Positions 16,187-24,191 of a stretch of 63,056 nucleotides of DNA are shown piece after piece (positions within the stretch are counted from its first letter, which is position 1; each line of letters opens with the position of its first letter). The DNA comes from Opitutales bacterium (GTDB lineage: Bacteria; Verrucomicrobiota; Verrucomicrobiia; Opitutales; Coraliomargaritaceae). Location: positions 1-63,056 of the forward strand of contig JANQXM010000052.1 of assembly GCA_030729385.1 (NCBI GenBank), read 5' to 3'. Under the pieces are notes generated by a model. It saw only the letters and a list, made by a program, of their open reading frames with translations. It was not told where the DNA came from and did no database searches. The position numbers and the translations under genes are program-made.

Positions 16187-17046
16187 TGCGGAAGTATCTG
16201 AACAACCCTCGCGTGGTCTTGCCGTTCGCGCTTTTTGCCCTGCTGTGGGGGCTCCACAGTTATGGTTTGCTGGAGGACCTGTTACCTGAATTTTCCGGTA
16301 AGCCGAAGCCTGGAGTTCAGCCCGTGGCATCCCGCGAGGAAAACATGGATATGAACATTGGCGGGCAGGTGATGCAGAGTCTGACTCGGCAGCAATGGCT
16401 ACCCAGAAACTGGGAAAAATACAGCGCCATTCGAAAGGAACCTTTCGTGGCGAATTACAGTTTTGAAAAAGAGGTAGCACCTGAGATAGAGGAACAGGCC
16501 GAACCTTTGATCGAGGAGATAGTCGTCGTCGATCCCGATATGCTGGACAGTTACATTGCTAAGCATATCGGGTTGGATGAACGTGGATTTTTTGTAAGTT
16601 TTGGAGTCATTCGTAAGCGAAAGGGGGATTCTCTGCGGACTACCAGAGGCACAGATTTGGTGGTAGGTTCTATCGCAGTAGCAGAGCGTAGTCGCACAGC
16701 TGAAGAGCATGCCGAGCTGGTTCGCAGCACTCTAGCTAGATTACGCCTTAGTGGTGTTATGGGTTTAGACAGTGACGTCCTTGACCAAGTAGATGCCGGT
16801 GCATTAGAAACCGTGGAGAATGGCTTTAGGGAAGGTGACACTGTCAATTTGCGGTCAGTAAACACAAAGCAGAAAGTTAACATAGAGTCGTCTGCTGTCA
16901 TTTATGGTGGGCGTAATGCCAGCGATTTCTATAAACAGGGAGACCTCGTTACGGTTGAACCAGCCCTTGGGCTGGCGAAAGTTTATGAGGGGGCGGTCTC
17001 GTTGGTTGATCGCTATGGCGAAACGTTCATTCTACCTTTAGACTGA
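16186..17046 (+). CDS. Unrecognised pseudopilus-operon protein (GspC/PilP-like position)
   Basis: This 286-residue protein has an N-terminal hydrophobic helix (about 11-28, VLPFALFALLWGLHSYGL) preceded by basic residues, so it is inner-membrane anchored or secreted. A long linker follows (RQQWLPRNWEKYSAIRKEPF; FEKEVAPEIEEQAEPLIEE). The C-terminal half has a repeated small beta pattern (AVIYGGRNASDFYKQGDLVT ... GAVSLVDRYGETFILPL), which could be a GspC/PilP homology-region fold. I cannot confirm the family. It is the last gene of the operon and starts within the stop of the PilO-like gene. Confidence 0.5.
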   Translation: MRKYLNNPRVVLPFALFALLWGLHSYGLLEDLLPEFSGKPKPGVQPVASREENMDMNIGGQVMQSLTRQQWLPRNWEKYSAIRKEPFVANYSFEKEVAPEIEEQAEPLIEEIVVVDPDMLDSYIAKHIGLDERGFFVSFGVIRKRKGDSLRTTRGTDLVVGSIAVAERSRTAEEHAELVRSTLARLRLSGVMGLDSDVLDQVDAGALETVENGFREGDTVNLRSVNTKQKVNIESSAVIYGGRNASDFYKQGDLVTVEPALGLAKVYEGAVSLVDRYGETFILPLD

Positions 17047-17087
17047 TTTGTACTTACAGACCGGAGCGAAGCCACGGACGCAGGTGA

Positions 17088-17225
17088 TCATGACGCTCCT
17101 TTCATTGCCCAACTCTCGCGATATTTCTGTTTGGGACTCATCCCCAAGCTCTGATGCTTGCTGGCATTGTATTTACGGAAAAACGCGCTCAAACCTTGAT
17201 AGAGTTCGCTCTTATTGGGGTTCAT
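17088..17225 (-). pseudogene. C-terminal fragment of an rve-type transposase
   Basis: The minus-strand frame from 17225 encodes 45 residues, including SELYQGLSAFFRKYNASKHQ followed by SLGMSPKQKYRES. This is the usual C terminus of IS3/IS481-like transposases (short helix, YN..., HQSLG, P-x-x-Y). Upstream sequence in that frame is not transposase-like, so the rest of the gene is gone. It lies immediately beyond the pseudopilus operon. Confidence 0.5.
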
Positions 17226-17464
17226 CGCCCTGTGTCTAGTCGGTGCAAGGCACCGAATCTAGCTCCGCGGAAATGAGCCTCGGGTTTTGGCCAGTCTTGA
17301 ATTTTACTAAGTCCCCATTTTATTCAGATTTTTTAAAAGTAGTATCGGATAAAAAGGTAAGCTACGCGTGTAAAGAGCGTTCGATTCCCTGGGCATTTAT
17401 AAACATCCGATGGCGCAGGCTGCCGTTCTGGGCGTGGCATTTTTTAGCAAAGGCGGCGGCGTAG

Positions 17465-18300
17465 CTGCCTTGCTTCATTCTCTGTGCGCTTTTTCCTGCG
17501 GCACTCTGTGCGTATACAAATACGACTTTGCAGCTGGTAGCCTCTGCTAACGAGGCCTCTGGCATCGGTTACACTTCGAAAGGTGCGATTCCTGCGTCGG
17601 GAGGCACTGTCGCGCAGTCCAATATTTATACTCACTACTCGGGAGATGCGGCAGCTTACATCTTAAAGCTAGACTTGCAACGTGGTGGGGTGGTGTATGA
17701 ATGGATTGTAGATAGCGATGCCGACTCTCTAAGCGACCTAATCGAGATCCGCTTGAAGTCGAATCTGTATGCGTCCTATTCAGACAACGACGGTCTCACC
17801 GACGCGGATGAGTATCTGATTCATGGTACCAGCCTGACGCATGCCGACACCGACCATGATGGTTCAATTGATTCCGATGAAGTGGTCGCGGGCACTTCAC
17901 CGCTCGATTCAGATAGTCGTTTTGTAGCCAGCCTTCAGCCAGCGGATGACGGGCAGCTAAACTTTCGCTGGTATGGATCCTCGGTCGCAGCTATCGAATC
18001 GAGTCGACGCTCACGCCATCGGGCCCATGGTTTAATCTTTTGGTTTTAGTTTTCTCCGGTAGCGATTCGTGGATGGAATTAGAAATTACACCCTCTGATA
18101 CAGAGAAAAAAAGCGTTCTACTGGGTTACACGATTCAAGGGAGCTTCGACCTCGGCGCCCTTGATGCGCCCGTGCGCGAAACCACCCCGCTCGCAGAGGC
18201 GACGTCTCCAGCTGGTTATCGTGTGCGGGCTTTCGAGTTCAATGCCAACGATGCACCCAAAGGCTTCATGCGCATGTCGCTCAAGCCTGTCGCCGATTGA
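17465..18300 (+). pseudogene. Frameshifted secreted protein with calcium-binding (TSP3-type) repeats
   Basis: The first frame has a signal-peptide-like start without ATG (FILCALFPAALCAYTNTT), then DSDADSLSDLIEI, SDNDGLTDADEYLI and DTDHDGSIDSDEVV. These Asp-rich loops are typical of thrombospondin type 3/dockerin-like calcium sites. The frame breaks at about 17990. The true continuation, in another frame, begins YRIESTLTPSGPWFNL and ends at 18300 (MRMSLKPVAD). Restoring one base gives a contiguous extracellular protein whose C-terminal half resembles verrucomicrobial repeat-bearing surface proteins. It follows the pseudopilus operon and could be a lost substrate; that is speculation. Confidence 0.6.
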
Positions 18301-18828
18301 GCGCGTGCGCAACGCATGATTTGAACCGTTAATGCACGTCAATGAAAGTTAATGGTGAAAGTATGTTTTTCCAGTGTAGCCTGCGCCCTTCATCGCTTTT
18401 CAAGCTACGCAGGCCGCAGCCGCTCATGTGCGCTGATGGACGCTTATCAAGAACGCTTTAATTTGATTCACTGAGTTGTTATGTACGAGAATATCTGGTC
18501 TCATTTCTATAAGCGACAATAAGCGACAATAAGCGGTCCCCCAGTTTTGCTGGGTCTGTGGCGAAGTAGTAGTGGTCGCCTAGTTTGTCTGCCACACACA
18601 CACCACTGTTCAGTAAAAATAAAATGGAATCAACACGGGACGTATGATTACCCGCGAAGCGTCGCCTAGTTTACCTGAAGTAAAGAGGGGGATTCTTTGC
18701 AATCTCTGTAAGCATTCCAGATTTGTCCGTATGTCATGGCAAACCTCTGCGATTGCTGACGTGCTTGATCGTAAGCGGTAACCCATCCCGCACTTATTCA
18801 CGACTGGCGTTTGGGCTATTCTGCCCGG
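18301..18828. other. Gap without a gene, holding repeat fragments
   Basis: No credible ORF is seen. From 18324 there is AACCGTTAATGCACGTCAATG, related to the inverted-repeat element at 46443-46594. Further right are a CATGTGCGCTGATGGACGCT segment of the same general type, a short tandem ATAAGCGACA repeat near 18512, and debris leading into the IS66 remnant. Confidence 0.5.
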
Positions 18829-19077
18829 ATGCAATTTGATAAATCAAAAGTAGTTCTCTTTCATGGCGTGGTCGATTTACACAAAGGTGGCTCTGGGCTG
18901 ATAGCCTTGGTCGATGAGCCGCAGCCGGAGACCTGGTATTTATTTGGTAACCGCAGTCGCAGCTTGATGAAGTGCGTGCGGCGAGATCGCTCCGGCCTAT
19001 GGATGGGCTCGCGGCGCTTAAAGCAGGGGGCACAACCTCTGGGTGGAGCGAAGTCGGGGCACTTCGGTTTTGAGTGA
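18829..19077 (+). pseudogene. IS66-family TnpB remnant
   Basis: An 82-residue frame matches the IS66 accessory protein TnpB: LFHGVVDLHKGGSGLIALV corresponds to the family's PVDMRKxFDGLAALV, and WYLFGNRSRSLMK plus SGLWMGSRRLKQG to LFVFRNRRxDRLK and GFxLWYKRLExG. It is shorter than the usual 110-120 residues and its C terminus is out of register. The upstream TnpA is not recognisable. With 19198-19726 it forms the remains of one IS66 element. Confidence 0.65.
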
Positions 19078-19197
19078 TCGAGCAGCGGAGGATCTATGTG
19101 CAGGCAAAAAGCCAAATATCTACGAATAATCGTCTGTTTTGACTTTTACTTTAATCAATCTAATCGTGCGTTTACTAGATTAATTATAAAGTGACAG

Positions 19198-19726
19198 TCA
19201 AGCATTTGCTAGCCGCAGGAGCGCTAGCAGCTGCTCCGCCGCGATGAGCGTAATAGTCGTGAGATCGTGCGGCTGACTCGGTTGATCGGCGCCTTGCGGC
19301 AAAGTTGTTTGGCACGGGCCGAGGTGAGAAGGTCGATCATGCTCAACTGGAGATCCAATTGGGGTTGGTCGAGGACAGCTGACCAGCTTGCACGCCAAGA
19401 GTGCTGAGCGTGAAGATGAGGTCATCGGTGAGTTGGTCGCTGCAGCTTCGAGCCAAGCAAAGAAGCCGCAGCTGGAGGAGCGGATCAAGCGCTTCAGTCT
19501 GCCCGATGATATCGAAGAGCGCACCGAGCGAATCGCCCCGACGAATCGCCCCGACGAAGTGATCGCCGGCCCAGATCGCTATCTTGAGATAGGCGAGATG
19601 GAAGTCACTGAGATCATCGATCTAGAGCCAGCCAAGTTCATCAAAATTCTACAAGTCTTCCGTCGCTATGTGGACAAGTCAGAGCGTGAGGGGATCAACT
19701 TTAGAAACTGTTCTCCTAGCGAATGA
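19198..19726 (+). pseudogene. IS66-family transposase (TnpC) N-terminal remnant
   Basis: Pieces in different frames match the IS66 transposase N-terminal region: LTRLIGALRQ, then a shifted GEKVDHAQLEIQLGLVED, then from 19388 FSLPDDIEERTERIAP and EIGEMEVTEIIDLEPAKFIK, which is the region before and around the zinc-binding part. The catalytic core is absent; the sequence is cut where homology to the left-end transposase begins (19707). At least two frameshifts. Confidence 0.65.
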
Positions 19727-20170
19727 CTTACGAAAATCAGAAGCGACCTGAAGATGCAAATGCTCATTTTCTTAGCCACTTTGGGGGCTGGTTGAACCGC
19801 AAACAGTCCCGCGCCTGCGGAATGAACATGTATTTGAATGCGGTTCCGAGGAGCAACGCGACTACAGCGTAATGCAAACAAACGAGAGACTAAAAACAGC
19901 TGTAGAATACGTGGGGGCTAGAAGTTGAGCAATAATCAATTGTATAAATAAATTGGTCAAGCGCGGCAAAAAAACTAGGAAACAAGGGACTGATGGAGTA
20001 TACAAGTATTGTGCACCCGATGCAATCCTCACATGGCACCGCAAACTGATCGCTTTAAAGTGTACTGCTAAGTTTATGTTTAAGGCGTAGCGGGGGCGCC
20101 AGAAGCGCATGGGCGTTATTCAGGGGCTGTGTGTTCAATTTGCCTAGATTTATGAGCTAACTCATCATGC
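19707..20170 (+). pseudogene. Decayed second copy of the left-end rve transposase
   Basis: From CTGTTCTCCTAGCGAATGAC onward the DNA parallels 158-545. It has the same ATGACTTACGAAAAT lead-in, the same TTGAACCGCAAACAG segment, and a translated stretch LGNKGLMEYTSIV, then ILTWHRKLIALKCTAK, against LGRKGLVEYASIV and ILRWHRNLVALKYTAK in the intact gene. Numerous frameshifts and stops are present, and homology ends near 20150. Two relatives of one IS therefore bracket the island, but the right copy is far older. Confidence 0.75.
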
Positions 20171-20394
20171 TGCTTGCTCGTTGGGATTCTTGTGAGATTT
20201 CAAGTCGAGGTAGATTGCTTCAAATGGTCGCTTTTGATGGGGATTAACTAGCAGGTCAGTTCGTGTTGTAGTAGTGATTGGTGAGTCGGCATTTATCGTT
20301 TTGCCTAATCTAAGTTGGCAGGTTGCAGGAATTATAGTGAACAAATACTGATCGTTGGATTGCAAGTCATTGGTAATCAAGGTCGATGGACACC
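20171..20394. other. Island right margin, no gene seen
   Basis: About 220 bases separate the decayed transposase from the right attachment repeat. An open frame on the minus strand runs out of the tRNA fragment, but it is a known artefact type (its start is antisense tRNA). No integrase domain is recognisable. Confidence 0.5.
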
Positions 20395-20439
20395 TTGCCA
20401 AGGTAGATGTCGAGAGTTCGAACCTCTTCACTCACTCCA
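20395..20439 (+). tRNA. tRNA-Gly(GCC) 3' fragment at the island right end
   Basis: Identical to positions 1-45: anticodon loop, variable region, T-arm, acceptor 3' strand and CCA (20437-20439). Upstream of it the sequence (GATGGACACC) does not continue as a tRNA; only ACC fits the anticodon stem. It is a truncated copy left by integration and would not make a tRNA. Confidence 0.85.
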
Positions 20440-20449
20440 TTTTCTTAAA
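20395..20449 (+). repeat. Right island attachment repeat (attR-like)
   Basis: 55-base exact copy of 1-55. Homology to a rebuilt tRNA-Gly suggests the shared core could include three more bases (ACC, 20392-20394), placing its edge in the anticodon stem. Confidence 0.85.
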
Positions 20450-20479
20450 GGTCTCCGATTAATCTCGGAGGCCTTTTTT
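20450..20479 (+). terminator. Rho-independent terminator, probably the original tRNA-Gly terminator
   Basis: The stem GGTCTCCGA / TCTCGGAGGCC (one G-T pair) with a short A/T loop is followed by TTTTTT. It starts right where the attachment repeat ends, so it is the chromosomal partner of the island-supplied terminator at 56-90. Confidence 0.8.
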
Positions 20480-20917
20480 GTTGGACACCTCAGACCTACG
20501 ACCGTTCTGCTGGCTCACAGTCGGGCAAGGCTCATGCCGAGGAGAATGGGGCGGTTACATGCTGGGTCGGTCGGTAAGCCTGTGTCATTCTGTAGCCACG
20601 TCACTCTCCCGACCTGAGCTTGTCGAAGGTGTGACGTGTCCTGAGGGGAGTTTCGTTGCTAAGGCTCAACACGGCAGAGACTGCCGTGGCTACAGTTTGG
20701 TAATATAGTTACCGCACCCTGCTGCCGTGCATTGTTGTGGGGTTGTCTTGCTGTGAACACTTCACAGAGAGTAGCCAGGCATACACTTAATTGTTTCTGT
20801 GAGGTTCTGTTGGCTAAATTCCTGATCGCCATTGACTCGCATCGTCATGTTTATTGAGTGCCTGCTTTGCTTTGGCGCAGATTGTCTGCGTATGGTTTAA
20901 CTGTATTACTTTTTATT
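20480..20917. other. Intergenic gap upstream of gltX
   Basis: No gene is seen. It holds one copy of the CACGGCAG/GTGACGTG hairpin element (20592-20693) and otherwise featureless DNA up to the gltX start. Confidence 0.5.
20592..20693. repeat. Hairpin repeat family A, copy 1 (rearranged, with insertion)
   Basis: GTAGCCACG at the left end and CGTGGCTAC at the right end form terminal inverted repeats. Inside, CACGTCAC...GTGACGTG and CACGGCAGAGACTGCCGTG are two hairpins. The first hairpin loop is interrupted by about 24 bases containing CCTGAGCTTGTCGAAGG, a sequence resembling REP-type intergenic repeats of other bacteria. The unit order is the reverse of copies 2-4. Confidence 0.75.
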
Positions 20918-22282
20918 ATGTCACAAGTTCGCGTTCGTTTTGCTCCGAGTCCAACCGGTTTCTTCCACATCGGAAGCGCCCGCACGGCATTATTTAATTG
21001 GCTGTATGCTCGTCATACAGGGGGCACTTTTGTGCTGCGGATTGAAGATACCGACAAGGAGCGTAATACGGATGAAGCACTGCGTGTGCTGTTGGAAGGT
21101 ATGCGCTGGCTCGGGCTCGACTGGGATGAAGGACCTGAAGCTGGCGGCGACTATGGACCTTATTTTCAGAGTCAGCGTCAGTCGATCTACGATGAGTATC
21201 TTAAAAAGCTGGTCGATGCTGGTCGCACTTACGAGAAAGACGGTGCGATCTGGTTCAAACTGGAAGGGGAGCGTTACACGGCTTACGACGAGTATCTAAA
21301 AGCTGAGATCGAGAAGGTCAAAGCTGCGCCAGTCGTGATTGACGACGCAGTCCGTGGTCGTGTCGAGCGCGCGGAGGAGAAGGATTTCGTTCTTGTTCGT
21401 AAGGACGGCAGCCCGGTTTTTCACTTTGTCAATGTGGTCGACGATATCGCCATGGGGATCACTCACGTCATTCGCGGTGAAGACCATCTTTCCAATACGA
21501 GTAAGCACGTCGAGCTCTTCAACGCGTTCGGCGTTGAGCCTCCTGTGTTTGCCCATATCCCCTTGATTCTGAAAGAAGAAGGCTCGGGCAAAATGAGCAA
21601 GCGCGACAAAGGGGCATTGATCGAAGAATACGAAGAGCGCGGTTTTCTTGCTGCAGCGGTGAGGAACTATATCTCCTTGCTCGGTTGGAATCCGAAAGAC
21701 GAGCGTGAGAAGATGGATATCGGTGAAATTATCGATCTGTTTGATTTCCCTGGTATCAACAAAGGCAACTCACGTTTCGACGAGAAGAAGCTGTCTGCGC
21801 TGAATGCCGAGTATTTGCGTGAATTGAATCTGGAGAGCTTTACCTTCCTCGCGCGTCCATTGCTCAACCAAGCTGGGGTGGTTGCAGAAGATGAGGACGA
21901 AGATTATTTGCAAGCCGTTTTGGGGCTCTGCCAACCCAAAGCACGTTCACTCGATACAATGAGTGAGATGTGCGCCTACTTTTTCCAGGACGAGTATACG
22001 ATGGATGAAAAGACGGGTGCTAACATATCGAGGAAAGCGGATCCGAAAGTATTGCTCGCCGAGGTGCTGCCTATTTTGGAAACAATTGAGCCCTTCGATG
22101 CGGATACTTTGAAGTCGGCGCTGGAGGCACATGCAGAGTCTCAGGGACAGAAGGTCTTCGCCTATTTCCCTGCCCTGCGCTATTCCGTAAGTGGGCAGGG
22201 CGGTGGACCTGATTTGTTGCCGATGCTAGCAGTGATGGGGCGCGACCGTGTGGTTTCTCGGATTCAGCGATTCATTGCTTAG
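20918..22282 (+). CDS. gltX: Glutamyl-tRNA synthetase
   Basis: 454 residues, the usual length for a bacterial class I GluRS. The class I signature appears as [20 protein letters not shown] with HIGS at 17-20, and KMSKR is at 225-229 ([12 protein letters not shown]). RIEDTDKER is also conserved. It charges tRNA-Glu in the cytoplasm. The frame is open from 20858 but the conserved N terminus ([14 protein letters not shown]) fixes the start at ATG 20918. It is the first chromosomal gene after the island. Confidence 0.97.
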   Translation: MSQVRVRFAPSPTGFFHIGSARTALFNWLYARHTGGTFVLRIEDTDKERNTDEALRVLLEGMRWLGLDWDEGPEAGGDYGPYFQSQRQSIYDEYLKKLVDAGRTYEKDGAIWFKLEGERYTAYDEYLKAEIEKVKAAPVVIDDAVRGRVERAEEKDFVLVRKDGSPVFHFVNVVDDIAMGITHVIRGEDHLSNTSKHVELFNAFGVEPPVFAHIPLILKEEGSGKMSKRDKGALIEEYEERGFLAAAVRNYISLLGWNPKDEREKMDIGEIIDLFDFPGINKGNSRFDEKKLSALNAEYLRELNLESFTFLARPLLNQAGVVAEDEDEDYLQAVLGLCQPKARSLDTMSEMCAYFFQDEYTMDEKTGANISRKADPKVLLAEVLPILETIEPFDADTLKSALEAHAESQGQKVFAYFPALRYSVSGQGGGPDLLPMLAVMGRDRVVSRIQRFIA

Positions 22283-22497
22283 CGGAATCGCGGCGTTTCG
22301 CTAAATACTGTAGGCGAGAAAAGAGTTGAAATGCTAAAACCTCTGCGTAAAAGTGGGCGTTCTTGTATGGTTAACCAATCACAACCAATTATGGTATGAA
22401 GCGACACTTAAGCGGACAGCACGGAGCTGTCCTCGCTTTGTCTTAGGTTTTTACTGGCTGAAATCCGATACAAGATGCACATCTCCCTCAATAATTA
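22283..22497. promoter_or_regulatory. infC leader region with a hairpin
   Basis: 215 bases between gltX and infC. GGACAGC-ACGGA-GCTGTCC (about 22413-22431) forms a 7-bp hairpin about 65 bases before the infC start. There is no T-run close enough to call a terminator. It could belong to a leader control of infC; that is inference. Confidence 0.3.
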
Positions 22498-23151
22498 ATG
22501 GCAAAATACCCGAATTCTCGCGGCAACTATCACAACCGTAATCAAGGACCCAAAGGTCTAAGAAGAAACGATCGCATACGCGCGGCTGAAGTCCGTGTGA
22601 TTGGCCCTGAAGGCACCAACATCGGTGTGATGCCTCCGAAAAAGGCATTAGAACTGGCCAAGAAAGTAGGACTCGATTTAATCGAAGTATCGCCGGCTGC
22701 TCGTCCACCGGTATGCCGTATTTTGGATTTCGGCAAGTTCCTCTACGAGGAGAGTAAAAAGGCTAAGGATACGAAGCAGCACAGCACCAAGATGAAAGAG
22801 GTGAAGTTTCGTGTGTCGATTGGTAGCCATGACTTTGAAACCAAACTGCGCCGTGCGGAAAATTTCCTCCATCATGGCAATAAGGTGAAATTAACTTTGC
22901 AGTTCCGTGGTCGTGAGAATGAGCACCGCGAGCTTGGCTTTAATCGTGTAAATTTGGCAAAAGATGAGTTGGCTGGTGTCTCCACCGCTGATTCACCACC
23001 ACGCTTGGTGGGTCGTCAAGTGACCGCTATTTTATCACCACTTCCGGAAGGTAAACGTAAATTGAAATTCAATCGTCCTGATGTGGAACTAGATACTAGT
23101 GAAGATCATGATGACGATGATTTTGAAGTAGAAGAAGAGTCAGATTCCTAA
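22498..23151 (+). CDS. infC: Translation initiation factor IF-3
   Basis: 217 residues. Both IF-3 domains are clear: the N domain ([59 protein letters not shown]) and the C domain ([38 protein letters not shown]). The C terminus carries an extra acidic tail (about 200-217, [19 protein letters not shown]) absent from the E. coli protein. It binds the 30S subunit and controls start selection. The start is a plain ATG, not the rare AUU of E. coli. rpmI and rplT, which usually follow, are not here. Confidence 0.96.
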   Translation: MAKYPNSRGNYHNRNQGPKGLRRNDRIRAAEVRVIGPEGTNIGVMPPKKALELAKKVGLDLIEVSPAARPPVCRILDFGKFLYEESKKAKDTKQHSTKMKEVKFRVSIGSHDFETKLRRAENFLHHGNKVKLTLQFRGRENEHRELGFNRVNLAKDELAGVSTADSPPRLVGRQVTAILSPLPEGKRKLKFNRPDVELDTSEDHDDDDFEVEEESDS

Positions 23152-23179
23152 TTAAGGCATGCGGGTCGGAGCCCATCAG

Positions 23180-24187
23180 ATGAGTGCTTCACGACTCGCG
23201 TTTCGTCCGGGTGGCTTGTTCTGTTTTTGTTTCGTCCTCTTGTCGTTTTTAACTGCGACAACACTTTCGGCGCGTGAAATACAAGTTTCGGGTCGCGCCT
23301 ATGTCGATCTCGGCACAGTGGCTCAACGCTTTGGTATGCAGGGTTACTGGCTTGCCGGATATGAAACTTATCGGCTGAAAAGTCGCTGGACCACGATTGA
23401 TGCAGGTAAGAACGCGAAGACGCTTCAAGTGAATCGCTTGCCTGTGTATCTTGGGTTTCCGATGGTGGAGTCTCGCGGGCAGTTGTTTATCGCAAAGGCT
23501 GACTATCAACATGTGTTGCAATCAGTTTTGACCCCGCAAGCCTTTCGACCTGTGCCAGGGTTGCGGCGTATCGTGATAGATGCAGGGCATGGCGGTAAGG
23601 ACAGCGGTGCGCGCAATGATGCTTATGGTTTGAAGGAAAAAGAGCTTACCTTGGATGTCTCTCGGCGGCTAAAGTCTTTGCTTGAGCGTGCGGGCTATGA
23701 TGTGGTCATGACTCGTGACAGCGATGTCTATATCCCGCTCGATCAACGACCCAAGGTGGCGAATCGAACAAAGGGTGATTTATTTCTAAGTTTGCATTTC
23801 AATGCCGCTGGTTCGTCCACGGCGGCGGGGTTTGAGTCCTATGCTTTAACGCCACAATACCAGGCTTCTTCAAAATACGCTAAGCCAGAAGCTCATGATA
23901 ACATTGCCTATACCGGCAATAAGCAGGATGCATGGAATACATTGATTAGCTATCATGTGCAGCGTGCTTTGGTGCAGCGCTTGGGTGGACCGGATCGCGG
24001 TTTGAAGCGTGCTCGCTTCCTTGTTTTGAAACACTTGGACTGTCCAGGTGTCCTAGTGGAATTGGGTTTTGTTTCCCATCCCGACACCGCACAGAAGCTG
24101 CGGACCGCTGCTTTTCGTCAAACACTTGCTCAAAGTCTTTTCGAAGGCATCGTTGCCTACCGTAACCGATTAGCACGTATTCAATAA
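23180..24187 (+). CDS. N-acetylmuramoyl-L-alanine amidase (Amidase_3), secreted
   Basis: 335 residues. A signal peptide (about 1-30, ending LTATTLSA) is followed by an N-terminal domain, then the catalytic Amidase_3 domain from about residue 127. Zinc-site features are visible: IDAGHGGKDSGA, the Glu of LKEKELTLDV, LHFNA (His), and VELGFVSH (catalytic Glu) near the end. It cleaves the peptide from the glycan in peptidoglycan, in the periplasm. ATG 23180 is preferred because GGAG lies 8 bases upstream (23168-23171); ATG 23159 is also in frame. The TIGR03790 gene follows closely. Confidence 0.9.
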   Translation: MSASRLAFRPGGLFCFCFVLLSFLTATTLSAREIQVSGRAYVDLGTVAQRFGMQGYWLAGYETYRLKSRWTTIDAGKNAKTLQVNRLPVYLGFPMVESRGQLFIAKADYQHVLQSVLTPQAFRPVPGLRRIVIDAGHGGKDSGARNDAYGLKEKELTLDVSRRLKSLLERAGYDVVMTRDSDVYIPLDQRPKVANRTKGDLFLSLHFNAAGSSTAAGFESYALTPQYQASSKYAKPEAHDNIAYTGNKQDAWNTLISYHVQRALVQRLGGPDRGLKRARFLVLKHLDCPGVLVELGFVSHPDTAQKLRTAAFRQTLAQSLFEGIVAYRNRLARIQ

Positions 24188-24191
24188 CACT

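Larger units (their letters stand above)
1..20449. mobile_element. tRNA-Gly-integrated genomic island, about 20.4 kb, probably defective
   Basis: The island is bounded by 55-bp identical direct repeats of the tRNA-Gly(GCC) 3' end (1-55 and 20395-20449). Its content is accessory: transposase copies, a two-component/FHA operon, a nitric oxide synthase, a PEP-CTERM pseudogene, a pseudopilus operon and IS66 debris. The first gene outside the right repeat is housekeeping gltX. No integrase or excisionase is visible, although an rve transposase sits where an integrase is often found, just inside attL. Many genes inside are broken, which suggests an old, immobile insertion. Confidence 0.75.

Noticed and set aside
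18512-18540. Possible CRISPR-like tandem repeat (ATAAGCGACA units)
   Set aside because: Only two to three short units without spacers of regular size; no cas genes anywhere in the window.
158-20170. Composite transposon spanning the whole island
   Set aside because: The two transposase copies differ greatly in age and the outer borders are tRNA repeats, so site-specific integration explains the borders better.
20165-20431. Minus-strand open frame beginning KRFELSTSTLARCPST across the right tRNA fragment
   Set aside because: Its start is antisense tRNA, a well-known source of false proteins, and the remainder shows no integrase or other motif.
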